64,000 nucleotides of DNA. It comes from Blumeriella jaapii. Its lineage: Eukaryota; Ascomycota; Leotiomycetes; Helotiales; Drepanopezizaceae. The DNA is taken from the NCBI GenBank assembly GCA_009599575.1, contig VWND01000008.1, positions 868,001 to 932,000 on the forward strand, given 5' to 3'. How positions within the stretch are numbered: position 1 is the stretch's first letter; each line of letters opens with the position of its first letter. Below are positions 1-11,759 of the stretch, in pieces. Position numbers and translations under genes: made by a program. Under the pieces are notes generated by a model that ran no database searches, was not told the origin of the DNA, and saw nothing but the letters and a program-made list of their open reading frames with translations.

Positions 1-132
1 AAGAGCAATCCTGTGCCCCGGCCCACCCGCCCCCGTGAGTTGGAAAAGAAAAGCAGACCCCGACGCCAGATCCCATGCCGTTTCGCCGTCCCGGGATGGG
101 GGCAACCTCCGTCCCGAGACCCACGCCCATCC

Positions 133-1394
133 TCAAGATCGACCTTCCATCTGATCCACCCGATGCTGCAGCGCCTGGTTGCCCTTGATCAGGTCTTCCA
201 GCCAGTCCGCCGCCATGATGAGCACGGCGCTCTTGCTGAACCCGCCGCCCCTCAGGCCGGGCACCAACTCCCCGAGGTCCTCGAAGCCCTCTCGGATCAG
301 GGTCCTGCGTTTCTGCTCGCTCTTGATGTGGTTCTCGCGCTTCTGGTCCTCGGTGAGATTCTCCCTCGCTTTGGCCGCCGCGGCGGCCGTGGATTTCCGT
401 CGCTTGTGACCCGGTTCCGCGTCCGGGCCCGGCGGCGGGAGCGCGGCCTGCTTGCCACTCTTCCGCTTCTTGGCGCTCGCGCTGACGGGGGGCGCGTCCT
501 CCCCCGCTCCGGCGTCTTCTGGCAACCTGCTCTTCCGTCGTTTGCGGGCCCGCGCATCTTGGTCGTCGTCCCCGGGGGGCCCCGGGGGCCCCGGGGGCAC
601 GGGACTGGGGGGCCGGGTGGTCTCGGTGCTGCTGGGCATGTTCAGCAGGGCATGGTCGACAATCTCCTGGAACGGGTTGCCCGCGGACGGCTGACGTTCC
701 GGCAGCGGCGGGGCGAGGAAGGCTTGCGGGCCACCGAAGCCGGCATCCGAGCCCCAGTGGATGTCGACCTTGCGATGGGCGCCCGGCTGGGGCATGGACC
801 GATCGGGCGGGGCTCCGAACACCATGTCGGTGAAGAAGGCGTCGCGTCCGTACTCGTCCGCCCGCGGCGCGAAGACTGCGGGGGCCGCGCCGGGTGGGTG
901 GACATGGACTGGGTCCGGGCATGGCCGTTGGGATGGTGGGTATGGGGTCCCGCCACCAGGCCGTCGCTCATGCTATGTGCGCGCGCCGCCGGCCCGCGGT
1001 GCCGCGATCCGTTCTGGAGCACGGCGGCCGCGGCCAGCACGTCGGCCGGCGTGGCGGGGGAGAGGGGCGGGCCGGCGTCCATGGGCGGGTTCATGGCTCC
1101 GAAATGGGCGTCGGGCAGTCCCTGATGGGACCCGGCTGGGGCGGGTTGCGGGCCGAACGACGAGCTCGTTCCCATGAAGTCGGGCGGCAACTCGTCCCAT
1201 CCCGGACCCAGATCCGCGGCGGCGGGCTGGGTGGTGAAGAAGTCATAGTTGAAGTGGTCGGAACTGACGCCGTCGAAGAAGCTGTCGAGGAACTTGGACT
1301 CGCTGTCGTCGAGCAGCGACGGGCCGGGGGCCGGCGCGGTGGGGGAGGGGAAGGGATACTGCGACGTGGACTCGAAAGAATCTGCGGCGCGCAT
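133..1394 (-). CDS. bHLH transcription factor (frame broken near 877-881)
   Basis: Basic helix-loop-helix regulator, presumably nuclear and E-box binding. The bHLH lies at the C terminus: a basic stretch (SEQKRRTLIREGFEDLGELV), a Gly-rich loop, then helix 2 (KSAVLIMAADWLEDLI) and a short leucine-rich tail. The middle is Pro/Ser/Lys-rich with NLS-like KRRKS and RKRRKS clusters; the N terminus is acidic and aromatic (FLDSFFDGVSSDHFNYDFF), like an activation region. I chose the ATG at 1392-1394 because the upstream in-frame extension is encoded by a run of 24 G at 1415-1438. The N-terminal two fifths and the rest lie in different frames. A sixth C in the C5 run (877-881, gene strand) would join them into one protein of about 418 residues, so a consensus error is likely, a real mutation possible. 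Targets cannot be told from the sequence. Confidence 0.8.
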
Positions 1395-1414
1395 CAGACG
1401 ACGGTCGCGCACGC

Positions 1415-1438
1415 GGGGGGGGGGGGGGGGGGGGGGGG
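1415..1438. repeat. poly-G tract of 24 nt
   Basis: Uninterrupted G run (C run on the strand of the bHLH gene), 20-44 nt upstream of its chosen start codon, so in the 5' leader. Length is likely to be polymorphic and hard to sequence. Confidence 0.95.
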
Positions 1439-1481
1439 ATGAGGGGGCGAAGAGAGGGAGAGATGGATGTCTGTCTGTCAC

Positions 1482-2580
1482 TCACAGCCAAAAGGCATCT
1501 CCAGGTTCGGTGGTCTCGACGAACCCATACTGGGACGCTGAAACGCGAGCATGGGTGCCGTCCGGGCCTCTGGGAAGCGTTGGCGCCGCCACGCAGGATC
1601 GTCGGGATGTTTCCAGCAGATGGGCTCAACTCTCGCGGCGTCCAGCGTTACCGCATCGCATCTCGGCCAGCGGAGAGGCGTGGTCGGGGGGTCGTTGGGG
1701 AGGTTGGGGGAGGTTCGGGAGGTTCGGGTGGTTCGGGTGGTGCGGTGCGCTGTGTTTTGTTTGGTTTCGTTTGGGTTGGGTTTTGGTTTGTTTTGTTGTG
1801 TTGTGTTGTGTTGAAGCCAGCCCGGCCCACCGAGGGCGACGAGATCTCCGCAGCCCGCGGCCCGTCTCCGCGAGGCAGCTACTGTCGCTGGGGGATGCGC
1901 GGGCGGGTTCGCGGCGTGGCGGGTCAGCGTTCTCGGTCTTCTTGGAGGATGCACGGAGGATGGAGAGATGGAGAGATGGAGAGATGCGGTCATGCGACGG
2001 ACACGGTGGTGGATGGGGCGTTGGGGTTGACGGTTGAGGGTGACGGGTGAAGGTGAGGTTGAAGGGTGAAGGTGAGGTCAAGCAGTCAAGCAGTCAAGCA
2101 GGTCAAGCAGGTCAAGCAGTTCGCGTCTGGGCTGCGTGTCGGGTCGGGGCAAGAGAGCGCCGCGGACTTGAGGGGCTCGCCGTCTCGGCGCCGTGGACGC
2201 AGTGGCCGTCGACGTACCGTATGGTACAGTATGTCGCATGTACTCGAGCGGAGGCACTGGATGCATGTCCGGTATCAACGGTATCAACATCAACAGTGCT
2301 CTTCCTCACTTCCTGACTGTCCTTAGTCCCCGCTCGAGATGCGGGTCGCGATGAGCTAAGGCTAGTAAACACAGGCAAGTCCTGTAAGTGTACGATGGGA
2401 GCGACGCTGCGGCCGTAGCTCCTGTGGGTATGACGGCTTTCCCCTCCCAACAAATGCAGCTATCAGCACTTTCATCCGAGCGCGAGCTCTCGCCGTTGCA
2501 TCGGGGTGGATGGAGGCGCTGCGTTGCGGCTCGTCTTCACATGAGAACAGGGGAGGGGAGGGGGAGGGGGGGAGAACGAT
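1482..2580. other. gap upstream of the bHLH gene
   Basis: Open frames here are low-complexity: GGTTCGGGTGGTTCGG-type stretches at 1690-1740 and (TTGTG)n near 1790-1810, a GGAGAGAT run at 1958-1985 and a (GTCAAGCAG)n run at 2078-2120. No coding region with recognisable features seen; presumably promoter and leader of the bHLH gene. Confidence 0.6.
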
Positions 2581-3000
2581 GATGGGTAGATGGGTACACG
2601 GTCGATAAGTGGGTGGAGAGATGGGTGGGGAGATGGCGAGATGGGGAGATGGGTTGATGGATAGGTTGATGGTGGATAGAGAGATGGAGAGGGAGAGGGA
2701 GATGGAAGGATGGAGGGATAGATGAATAATAGATGGATGGAAATACGGATACATAGACATAGATACATAGATACATAGATACATAGATACATAGATACAT
2801 AGATACATAGATACATAGGTACATAGGTACATAGGTACATAGGTAAATAGGTACATAGGTACATAGGTACATAGGTAAATAGGTAAATAGGTAAATAGGT
2901 AAATAGGTAAATAGGTAAATAGGTAAATAGGTAAATAGATAAATAGATAAATAGATACACAGATACATAGATACACAGATGCACAGAAACATCCCTAGAT
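2580..3000. repeat. 8-bp satellite, blocks of AGATACAT / AGGTACAT / AGGTAAAT
   Basis: From about 2742 to 2990 the sequence is a tandem array of 8-bp units whose variants are sorted into blocks: AGATACAT about eight times, then AGGTACAT, then AGGTAAAT about nine times, then AGATAAAT. It is preceded by a degenerate GATGGGTAGATGG-type purine-rich stretch. Long open frames across it are an effect of the periodicity. Confidence 0.95.
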
Positions 3001-3026
3001 AAACATCCTCGCTTATCTGCGGTTAC

Positions 3027-3160
3027 TGTATACACTGTACGGTACTGTACTGTACATGATTTCCGGGTGCCAATACAGGACCGTACCGTACTGTACAGAT
3101 ACATATCCTCATTCTACCTATACAGTACAGTGGCTATATACTCGGTAGATCATTCTCACA
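3027..3160. repeat. cluster of GTACTGTAC-type palindromic motifs
   Basis: Several overlapping copies of GTACTGTAC, TACTGTACAG and CCGTACTGTAC. The same short motif recurs between genes across the whole window. Confidence 0.8.
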
Positions 3161-3190
3161 CCACACCGACAGACTTTATAGTTGGCACGC

Positions 3191-3515
3191 ACCCCCCCCC
3201 CCCCCCCACCACCTCAAGCCACAACATTCCGGTCCGTGCTAGCTAGCTCTCTCGTTCACAACCTCACTTCTTCCCAACGTTGCCATGCTTGGAATGCCTT
3301 TGTCGCTTGCTATTCTCTTCGTCGTGAAGCGCTCGATGTGTCGGTATGCATGGTTGTTTCTTTCTTTCTTCTTCTTCCTTTCTGTCTTTCTACCTTTTTG
3401 TCTTTCTATCTTTTTGTCTTTCTACCTTTTTGTCTTTCTACCTTTCTACCTTTCTACCTTTCTATCTATCTACCTTTCTGTCTTTCTACCTTTCTGTCTT
3501 TCTTTATTTCCAGCC
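3191..3515. repeat. poly-C run and CTTTCTAC / CTTTTTGT pyrimidine array
   Basis: A C run at about 3191-3207 is followed at 3355-3512 by a pyrimidine-rich array of 8-bp units (CTTTCTAC, CTTTCTGT, CTTTTTGT). No convincing coding region in 3001-3785. Confidence 0.9.
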
Positions 3516-3785
3516 ACTCACCTTTCCCTTTCCGTCTTCCGCCAGCTTTTCCGCTGCTGGTACTGTGTATACCTACATATCTACATACGTACAAATGCAT
3601 GGTATCTACACACAGCACCAGACAGCATCACGCAGCATCACGCAGCATCACACAGCATCGACTGCTCTGCCTGCATCAAACCCCGGCCTGGCTGCCTGCC
3701 CGACTCGGACATCGCCCGCCTGTCTCGGCGCGGTTCCCTCCATGCTCCACGGATGGTTTGATAATGTGGCTCCGCTGATTTGACC

Positions 3786-5590
3786 ATGAAGGCATCTTGG
3801 GAGCGCCCTCCGCCTATCGAAAACATGTCGCTGCCACTGCTGCCAATGAGCAGCGCGACCGAGAAGAAGATCCCGCTGCTCCTCCGACCCGCCATCCGGG
3901 CCTATGTGCTCGGCTATGCGTACAGCACCGCACCGCGAATCCTGACGCTGCTCCTGACCCACCCGGCGCGAAGGAGGAATCGACGCAACGAAGAAGAATC
4001 GTCGTCGCGTCCTGACTCTCCTCTCTCTTCTCTTCTGTCCGTCTTGAAAGGGGGGCTCGAACTGCAGCGCTTCCCTACCTTCTGCGCGGCCATTGTGGGC
4101 GGCTCGACTCTATTCGAGGCACGTGACAACGGTACCTTCCTTACCGTGCTCCGAGGCCTCCATTCTGACGGCAGACGCAGGTTCTCTCGCGGAGACTCGT
4201 GGCTGAATTCGCGACCAAATTGTCCGCTGTGCAAAAGTCAAGGTGGGTTGGGATGTTGCCTTCTTTCCCTTCGGTCCAACGTTCTTTCGGACGCAGCACC
4301 CCGCGAGTCGGATGCTCTGGCAAGAGTTGAGGCAAGCTAAAGCTTCTCGAATCTTTTCGTTGCCGCGAGCGTCTCAAGAGAAAACAAAACAAACAGAAAA
4401 CCCTGGGTCGTTGGTTGCGATGACCCACCGGCTGATCCCTGTCTTAGATTGTCACGATGGCTGTCTTCGTTCATGCCGCTTGGCTCAGCCTCAAGCTCCT
4501 GCAATCCAAGCAGAGCGATGCCTTTACCGAAGATGTGTTCTACGAAACGACCGCGGGCCGAGTCCTCAGGCCGACCTTTTTTGCAGGTCGAACGATAGAT
4601 CTCACCCTGTTCGCCGTCACACGTGCTCTCGATGTCCTTGTGGGAGAGGTCTGGACACAACGAAGAGTCGCAAGGACAGCGACGGGGCGATGGAACAGAG
4701 CAGGTCTTCCAAACGGCCTTTCGCGATGGCGCTAATCAGAGATAGACCGACAAGCTGGTATCCGCACTCGCTGATCCTGCGATCTTTGCGTCGTCGTGTG
4801 CGCTGATCATGTGGGCGTGGATCTACACCCCAGACCGCTTGCCGCGTTCCTACAACAAGTGGATCACGTCGGCCGCGGCGGTCGACCAGCGCCTCCTGCT
4901 CGCTCTCCGCCGTGTGCGTTACGGCGAGATCAAGTACGGCCTCGAGACAGGACAGGCCCCCCTCCTCCAGAACATGTGCAAAGACTACGGCTGGCCGTTG
5001 AAGGACGGGGACCCCGTCCAAAGCATCCCCTACCCGTGCGAGATCGTGCACATGGGCACAGGTCCCAATTGCGAGTACCACGCCCTGTCCCGATTCGCGC
5101 GCTCCTTCAAATGGGCCTTCTCAACATACCTCCCCCTCAACCTCCTCCTCGCAGCGCGGAACCCCTCCAAGAACGATTCGCGAACGCGTTGAAATCCTCC
5201 GCGCGCTCGTCGGCTTTCCTAGGCACCTTCATCGCGCTCTACTACTACGGCATCTGCTTCACCCGGTCTCGAGCCGGACCTCGCATCCTCGGGACGTCGC
5301 CTTCAGCATGCCAGCAGATCGACAGCGGAACCTGTGTAGGCGGGGGCTGTGCCCTCTGCGGATGGAGCGTGCTCATCGAGAACCCGGCCAAGAGAGAGGA
5401 GCTGGGTCTCTTCGTCGCGCCGCGCGCCCTCGCGACGCTCTTTCCGCGTCGGTACCCGATGGAGCACCAGTGGCGGGAAACGCTGGCGTTCGCTGCAAGC
5501 ACGGCTGTGGTCTTTACCTGCGTGCACGAGAAGCCGGCACGGGTTCGTGGGGTCTTGGGAAAGCTCTTGCACAGAGTTCTGAGGGTTTGA
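3786..5590 (+). CDS. TMEM135-like polytopic membrane protein, frame disrupted
   Basis: Resembles the fungal TMEM135-like family (peroxisome- or mitochondrion-associated membrane proteins). Visible blocks in order: an N-terminal segment ending LELQRFPTFCAAIVGGSTLF (about 3786-4120); LVAEFATKLSA (about 4190-4230); LSLKLLQSKQSDAFTED and AGRTIDLTLFAVTRALDV (4448-4703); LADPAIFASSCALIMWAWIY, then PLLQNMCKDYGWPL and PCEIVHMGTGPNCEYHALSR (4746-5160); finally SSARSSAFLGTFIALYYYG, GGGCALCGWSVLIENP and LFVAPRALATLFPRRYP (to 5590). ATG 3786 is the first in frame. Introns with CTRAY branch sites seem to end at 4447 and 4745, and a GC-AG intron at about 4124-4185 is possible. The exon phases do not all agree, and near 5155-5170 the frame shifts inside AACCCCTCCAAG. 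Either the sequence has several single-base errors or the gene is decaying. Family good, exon model weak. Confidence 0.65.
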
Positions 5591-6698
5591 AAGCTCGAGG
5601 AGCGTGTGATGTACGTGTGTACGAACAAAGGGCGGGATCTGCATAGCGTCGAGCGTTGGTCTGTTATGTTTATGTACGTGTAGAACACCTGAACCATGGC
5701 CTTTTTCTGTCCCTTCGGTTCCTCGGGGGGAGTAAGCGACCCAGCTTCTTGCAGTCGACCCAGCTTCTTGCAGTCGGTACCTTGCGTACTTGTCGCAGGC
5801 ATCTCGTGAATTCCGTTTGCGGTGAATGGGAGCGAGAGATCGTGAAGGCAGCGTTGGGCAGCAGATTTATACATACCGAATTACCGATCCATCAGGGAAT
5901 TTGAGCATTTCGCTCTCCTGACCACAACAGGGGTATCTATCTGACTGCACTCGCTTATGCACAACACCGTAGGATCGAAATCAACAAGCCAGGGAGAAAC
6001 GACAGCAGATACACCACGACGAGTGAGTCCACGTCAGTTACATCCGGTTTCCCCAATGACCCAGTCCGCGAGGAGATCACGAGCGTATCGCCAGAAGACG
6101 GTCGAACCGTTCCCACTCCTGAACCTTCCGCGTAAGACTACAAACAACAGGCGAACTGGTGTAACTAGAACCGGAAAAACTTACCGTATCCATGCACCGG
6201 TTCCAGTCATCACGTCTTCAGCTTCATTTCTGCTTCATTTCTGCGGTGTCGTCGTCTGTCTCTGTACAGGTGGCGAGCCTGTCCGGCTAGACTATGTGGG
6301 CTCGATGATGCACCACTGCCATCACCACGACCCCGTTCCGCGGCTCCAACATGGCCAGCCCCGGCTCAGCTCTCGAAGCTCCACCTTTCTAGCAAGAGCA
6401 ACGAAATGCACCAAGGGCAAGTCAATCACTCACTCACGTCAGTACGATATTTAAACCAGTTCGGCCTCGCCTCGGCTCCGCCAGAAGAAGGCTCAGAGAG
6501 ACTGCGGAGTCACCATCTGTTTGCCGATGACTCCCCGATTCACTCACATCTCCATCAACAACAGCATAAAGTCTCAAAGAACACAACCGACCTGCTGCTT
6601 CTGCTCTCTTTTCGCCCTCGACCAATCGCTCTCCGAACAAAGACATCCCTCCCTTCTGTGCCACGCCTCGAGAACAGTCCAGCCGGACCGACCTTGCA
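5591..6698. other. gap between TMEM135-like and F-box genes
   Basis: A direct repeat GACCCAGCTTCTTGCAGTCG occurs twice in tandem near 5738-5775. Open frames are short and show no family features. I see no gene here; the right part is probably promoter and leader of the F-box gene. Confidence 0.5.
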
Positions 6699-7831
6699 AT
6701 GGGAGACCCAGCCGACTCACGCTCATCGACATCGAACGCCTCGTGCTCTCTGGTACCGGAAAAGAAGATACCGGGCATGCTCCGACTGCCCCAGGAACTG
6801 CTCCTGGGGATCTGGAAGTACCTCCATCCCGTCGAGCGCATCTGTCTCCTTCTCACCTGGTATGAGCTTGCGCCTCTCTCAGCCACCCTCGACCGCGTCC
6901 GTTCCTCAAGAACCCATCCTCTGGAAGCGGAGGCCTCGGGGTTGGAGAGAACAGCGTGAAGCGTTGCGAAACGTGAAGTCGCGTTGTCCCTCCCCTCCCC
7001 TTCCCTCCCATCCCCGCTCGTGCTCTCATCCACACATCGAGTTTCCGTGGCTGTGAGAATGTAACTGACGCAAGAGACACCTAGCCACCACTATCACGAC
7101 CTGCTCCTCCATCACGCCTCGCTATGCGCTCTCCACCGGCTCTCCCTCCTCCCGGCACCCGCTGATCAAAGAAACCGGCTGCAAACACTGGTTTGTGACC
7201 CCTTTCCCCTCCCCCTCCCCCTCCCCCTCCTCTCCCCCCCCAATCCACCAAGGCAAAGCCAGCAGCCAGCTAACCCGGCTCCGAACTCACGCAGCCTTCC
7301 CGTTCTCTACTCCCCGGCGCACTGCGAGCTGCACTTCCACCTGCGCAGCTTCTTCCCGCGCTCGCTCACCTACTGCTACGTGTGCGGCAAGTTCACCTCC
7401 TGCGAGCGCAAGGGCTACAGCGACTCGCACGAGCACTGCGGCGTCTGCGCCGTCAAGTACACGCGCATGTTCGAGAGGGGCCGGCGCCGCGTCGGCAAGA
7501 TCGAGAAGGGGACCGGCGAGCCGGAGGCCGGGCCGAAGAAGTGGCGGGGTCCGAGGTACGTGTTGTGTGTTGTGTGTTGCGTTTTGCGTTTTGCGTTGTC
7601 CGGCTTGGGGCTTCCCTCTCTTTCGGGGGCCCCCAGGGGAGGAGAGAGGCGTGGGATGAAGTGCTGATGGAGTGTGAGCAGATGGTTCAACCGTTCCTTC
7701 GGCCGGCACGAGATTTGGTGAGTGATGGGGAGAGATGCGGTCCCAACCGCCGCCGACACGGCGGAGGCCGGCTACCTGGCTGGCTACCTGGCTCGTTCCC
7801 ACCGGTCCAAACCGCCGAGCTTGAGCTCTAG
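6699..7831 (+). CDS. F-box protein with Cys/His-rich C-terminal region
   Basis: Likely substrate adaptor of an SCF ubiquitin ligase. Exon 1 (6699-6859) carries the F-box helix LPQELLLGIWKYLHPVERIC. It splices to exon 2 (7085-7190; HYHDLLLHHASLCALHRLSL), intron branch GTAACTGAC before CACCTAG. A later exon (from about 7285 to 7555) holds a Cys/His array (HCELHFH, YCYVCGKFTSC, HEHCGVC), a possible zinc-binding fold, then KKWRGPR. The last exon, probably from 7638, reads EAWDEVLMECEQMVQPFL to a TAG at 7829-7831. The join from exon 2 to exon 3 is out of phase by one base with the best acceptor (CGCAG near 7282), so either a frame error is present or I have missed the true junction. Substrate unknown. 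Confidence 0.6.
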
Positions 7832-8746
7832 CAAAGAGGCGTGTCGGGGCCCCCTGTGACTACCTTATCTATCTACCTACCTATATGTACGTAGCGCAAT
7901 GGAATTCGAGAAAATCGCAAGCACAAGAAGAAAACCCACACCCCCTCCCCCTAGTAAAAGATTAATGAGAAGACTCCTCTCTATAGAGGAGAGATCACAA
8001 CCGCTGTACGTGTCTGTGTGTAGTAGTAGTAGTAGTAGCAGCAGCAGAAGCGAGATAGAGAACCAAAACCAACCGAGAACCCAAACAGAGCGCGCGCGCA
8101 TCGAGCCTTCTCCAACACACATGATGCGAGCCGCGAGAGCACACACACACACACACAACCACACATACAATACCAGCAGCCATCAGCCTCCTCGCGGTCC
8201 AGGGGGTCGATGTTGTGCCACGCCAGCAGCTCTGCCAACACGGCGCGGAGGGATCCAGGTGGAGGAATGCTGAGGCTGGAGGGGCTTTTGGTTGGAGAGG
8301 GGAGTGCGTCGAGCCTCGCTGAGCACAGCCCGGGCGCGAGGGAGAGAAGCAGCACGATGGGGGTGTGGCGCGCCCGAGGATGGGCGGCGGGTGGACGGGC
8401 TGGGCTGGACTCGTCTTGTTGGATGCGAGGGCGCGTTTTCGTGTGCGATGTTGGCGGGCGGAGTGAGGCGATGCTGGTGATGAAGATGGGGAAGGAAGAG
8501 CGTGCAATGGCCGAGTGAAAGCGGGCGAGCGAGCGGCCTCTGAAGAAGTTTTTCGCTCGGGATTTGTAAACGCTGAACATGTGCAAACTTGTACGAAGAC
8601 GGAAAGTCACGGCAGTACTGACAAGAGAACGGAAATCATTGATACTACTGTACAGCCCCAGCCCAAGCCCTCTCTCCGCCGCAGATTTGCTAGCGAGGCC
8701 TGACAACCACATGTGATTGCGGAGTGGTGTCTCGTGAAATGATCTT
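7832..8746. other. gap with trinucleotide and AC microsatellites
   Basis: Contains (TAG)n running into (CAG)n at about 8020-8048 and (AC)n at about 8141-8158. The long minus-strand open frames here are low complexity. No gene recognised. Confidence 0.6.
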
Positions 8747-9628
8747 CTATTCTTCCTCGCCAAACTCGGCGCGGCCTGCTTTCGAGTTCAGATACTCGTT
8801 TCTGCGACACGGTCAGGGAGATACACGGAGATACGGCGGAAACTTGCAACGGACCTCTCGATCGCCCACTGCATGGTGAGGTAGCCAACGATGAGGGGAG
8901 GAGCGATATAGAGGACCTGGCCGCTGAATCGTCTCCAGGTGTTGAAAATGGCTGCGTGGAGCGTACCGGCGAGAGGACGTTGAGCATTTGCGCTGAGTGA
9001 GTAAGAGGCTATGCCCTTCTGGGTTTGTGATCCTGAAGAATTGAAATTAGTAAATGGTCCTCAGCGTATGATTCTGGTCCTTTTCTAAGGTCGTAATTGT
9101 TCCATCGGTCCGTGACTTGGTCATATCTGGCTCATTTGCCTTCCATAGCTTCGTATCTGGCCACGCAGACGATCGTGCCACGGTTGAGTTGACCGGTGTT
9201 GTCCATACATCAACCCTAAGCCCGTCCATTGTCCAACTCCCAGTCCAGACACGCGACCATTTACTCCGGAGAATTTCTCTTTCGCTACATCGAACTCGTT
9301 TCGCATGCCCTCTAGTCGATCCAACGGGCCTGCGTCCTTGTCCTCATGGGAGCCGCGATTCCGGAAAAACAGGTAAAGAACAGCTCAGGAGCTTTCTGAA
9401 CTCACCCAAGTTACCCCATCCGCCGAGGTACCTGTGAAAGAACCCGATTAGCATCATTTCCTGCCAGCCGTCCCTCTTCACGTATGTAGTTCCGTCACAA
9501 AGCTCCTTCGCCATCTTTCGGCCAGTCCAGGCAGAGCTTCCCTCCCCTCGCGTCGTAGGGTACACTCACCTTCCGTGCTTGCCTACCGGTCCATCGCCGC
9601 CGGATCGCAGAATCTGAGAAGGTCTCAT
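8747..9628 (-). CDS. QCR8: Cytochrome bc1 complex subunit 8 (QCR8)
   Basis: Small subunit of ubiquinol-cytochrome c reductase (complex III) in the mitochondrial inner membrane. Four exons rebuild a 105-residue protein: 9570-9628, 9406-9431 (26 nt), 8855-9032 and 8747-8801, all with GT-AG introns (GTGAGTGTAC, GTGAGTTCAG and GTCCGT donors) and consistent phase (318 nt in all). The product starts MRPSQILRSGG, continues YLGGWGNLGSQTQKGI and LHAAIFNTWRRF, has one transmembrane helix (LYIAPPLIVGYLTMQWAIER) and ends FGEEE, all typical of fungal QCR8. The second intron (9033-9405, 373 nt) is unusually long for this window. Divergent from PHB1 with about 215 bp between start codons. Confidence 0.93.
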
Positions 9629-9843
9629 GTTGTCTGTTGTGTAGAGAGTCGAGGTGTCATTCAATGGACGAAAGAGTAGGACGTGGAATGTCGTTGAAAG
9701 ATGGTATTCCGCCAAGGCGATACCCCGGCTCGATTTCACTAGCGCCGGTTTTCCCATCTCACATTTGAGCGCAGAGTCAACAGCGGCAACCTGAACATCA
9801 AGCTCAAGAAAATCAACTCGACCGCAAATCGCAACTCCGCAAG
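9629..9843. promoter_or_regulatory. shared divergent promoter QCR8 / PHB1
   Basis: Only 215 bp separate the start codons of two divergent nuclear genes for inner-membrane mitochondrial proteins. Both promoters and leaders must lie here. I see no clear TATA box. Co-regulation is an inference from spacing alone. Confidence 0.6.
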
Positions 9844-10727
9844 ATGGCAGCCCTCCTCCAATCTATGTACAAATACGCAGTTCCGCTTGCCGTTGGAGCT
9901 TCGTTCGCCCAGGCATCCATTTACGATGTAAAGGGTGGCACTCGCGCCGTTATCTTCGATCGGATGTCTGGTGTGCAAGACAAGGTCGTGAATGAAGGCA
10001 CGCATTTTCTGATTCCGTGGTTACAAAAGAGCATCATCTACGATGTCCGGACGAAGCCAAGCATCTCGACGACAACCGGAAGCAAGGACTTGCAGATGGT
10101 GAGCCTGACTCTCAGAGTCTTGCACCGACCGGAGGTTCAGAATCTGCCCAAAATCTACCAGGTATGCTTGGAAGACGCAGAAGGCTGTGTCGATGGTCTA
10201 ATTAATTGTAGAACCTCGGCCAAGACTACGACGAGAGAGTTCTCCCTTCCATCGGAAACGAAGTTCTTAAATCCATCGTCGCCCAGTTTGATGCCGCCGA
10301 GCTCATCACACAACGTGAGGCTGTCAGCAACAGAATACGAACCGACCTCCTCAAGCGCGCCCAAGAATTCAACATTGCTCTCGAAGATGTCTCCATCACA
10401 CACATGACATTCGGAAAGGAGTTCACCCGAGCCGTTGAGCAGAAGCAGATCGCACAACAGGATGCCGAGCGGGCGAGATTTATCGTCGAGAAGGCAGAGC
10501 AGGAGAGACAGGCCAACGTTATCCGCGCAGAGGGTGAAGCCGAGTCCGCGGACACCATCAGCAAGGCGGTTGCTAAGGCTGGTGATGGTTTGATCATGAT
10601 CAGAAGGATCGAAGCCAGCAGGGAAATTGCTCAGACCCTGGCAGGCAATCCGAACGTTACATACCTGCCGGGTGGGGGAGAAGGTGGTAAGGAGGGTGGC
10701 GGTAAATTCTTGCTGGGCTTGCGATAA
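9844..10727 (+). CDS. PHB1: Prohibitin 1
   Basis: Subunit of the ring-shaped prohibitin complex of the mitochondrial inner membrane, which chaperones membrane proteins and regulates the m-AAA protease. Two exons (9844-10161 and 10212-10727) encode 277 residues, the usual family length. The intron (10162-10211) has a GTATGC donor and TGTAG acceptor. Seen: N-terminal hydrophobic anchor ([20 protein letters not shown]), the SPFH/PHB core ([66 protein letters not shown]) and the C-terminal coiled coil ([17 protein letters not shown]). The tail is Gly-rich with a final LLGLR. Its partner PHB2 is not in the window. Confidence 0.97.
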
Positions 10728-11759
10728 ACAGGATGATTGCAGGGCTGAAATACGTGTAACAACATCCACAGTAAAATGTATGATCTCCCCTAGCAGGCGT
10801 CAAAGCGGCTGAGTGTTCCTACGAAAGCAGATTCAAACGAAAGTCTGTCCACACGAGCCTGAACAGAATGAAAAACCCTGTGCAAAGCATACTCCTGGAA
10901 TTCCGTACGATATCTGTATCCTGCCAACACTCCTACTTTTAGTTGAAGGTAACACACACACAATAGCGATGTTTCAGGAGCCCAGAAAAGCTCGATATCC
11001 GCTACGTTCCGGGGGCTTGTGGAGGCACGACAAGCTCAGCCAGTGCTCAGGACGCGTGACAGTCGGAGAAAGACGCAAGACCAACAGAGCATGCCGAAAC
11101 CAGCAGGCCGTTTTTCCAATCGTCGGCCTTTTGCACGGTGGGTTCCACGTCTCCCGCAAGATCCGCCGAGGCTCTCGACGGCGGAGTTGGTGGCTGCCTC
11201 CCGCAATCCACTCTACATACTGGCGGGGTTGGACCGCTTGGAAGCATTGACGGCTCGGTTCGAGAGAACGAGAGAACGAGAGAACGAGAGAAACTAGAGA
11301 AAGCAGCATGATATAACGCTGCTGAGTGTGTGTTATGCTCCATGGTTATGGTAATCGCACCAAGAAGGGAGGGAGACGACGGGTGGGGGGGGAGGGATAA
11401 ACCTTCGCTTAATTCTGGTGATTGCTGACTTCGTCGCCGAAAAGACGCATATTCATTGAACGTGTGAGGGAGACGGGAAGAAGTGACATTTATCACATGC
11501 TGATTTCCGGAAGAAAAGGGCCAGGAGACGAAGAGGTGCGACGGGAGAGGTGCAATTGCAGTTCAAGGACGATTTTACTGCCACCTTGTTGTTGTTCTCG
11601 CTTCTGCACAACACTGTACCAAACGCCTGAGAGAGGTTTGTTGTAGTCATACGTACGTCTACAAGAAACACTCGCACCGCATTCCAAACTTCCCAGCAGG
11701 ATCAGAGACGCATGTAATGTTTTCACGGTGGCATTTCCCCTTCCTCTCCCCTCTCACCC
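10728..11759. other. gap downstream of PHB1
   Basis: A short (GAGAGAAC)n array lies at about 11262-11295. Open frames are short and unremarkable; no gene recognised. Confidence 0.6.

Noticed and set aside
1249..2050. Long plus-strand frames opposite and upstream of the bHLH gene
   Set aside because: Gly/Arg/Trp-rich composition from GC-rich antisense DNA and (GGTTC)n repeats; no motif, and the minus strand carries the bHLH.
2362..3104. Frames of about 200 codons with YLFTYLPIYL-type periodic peptide
   Set aside because: Translation of the 8-bp satellite in several frames at once.
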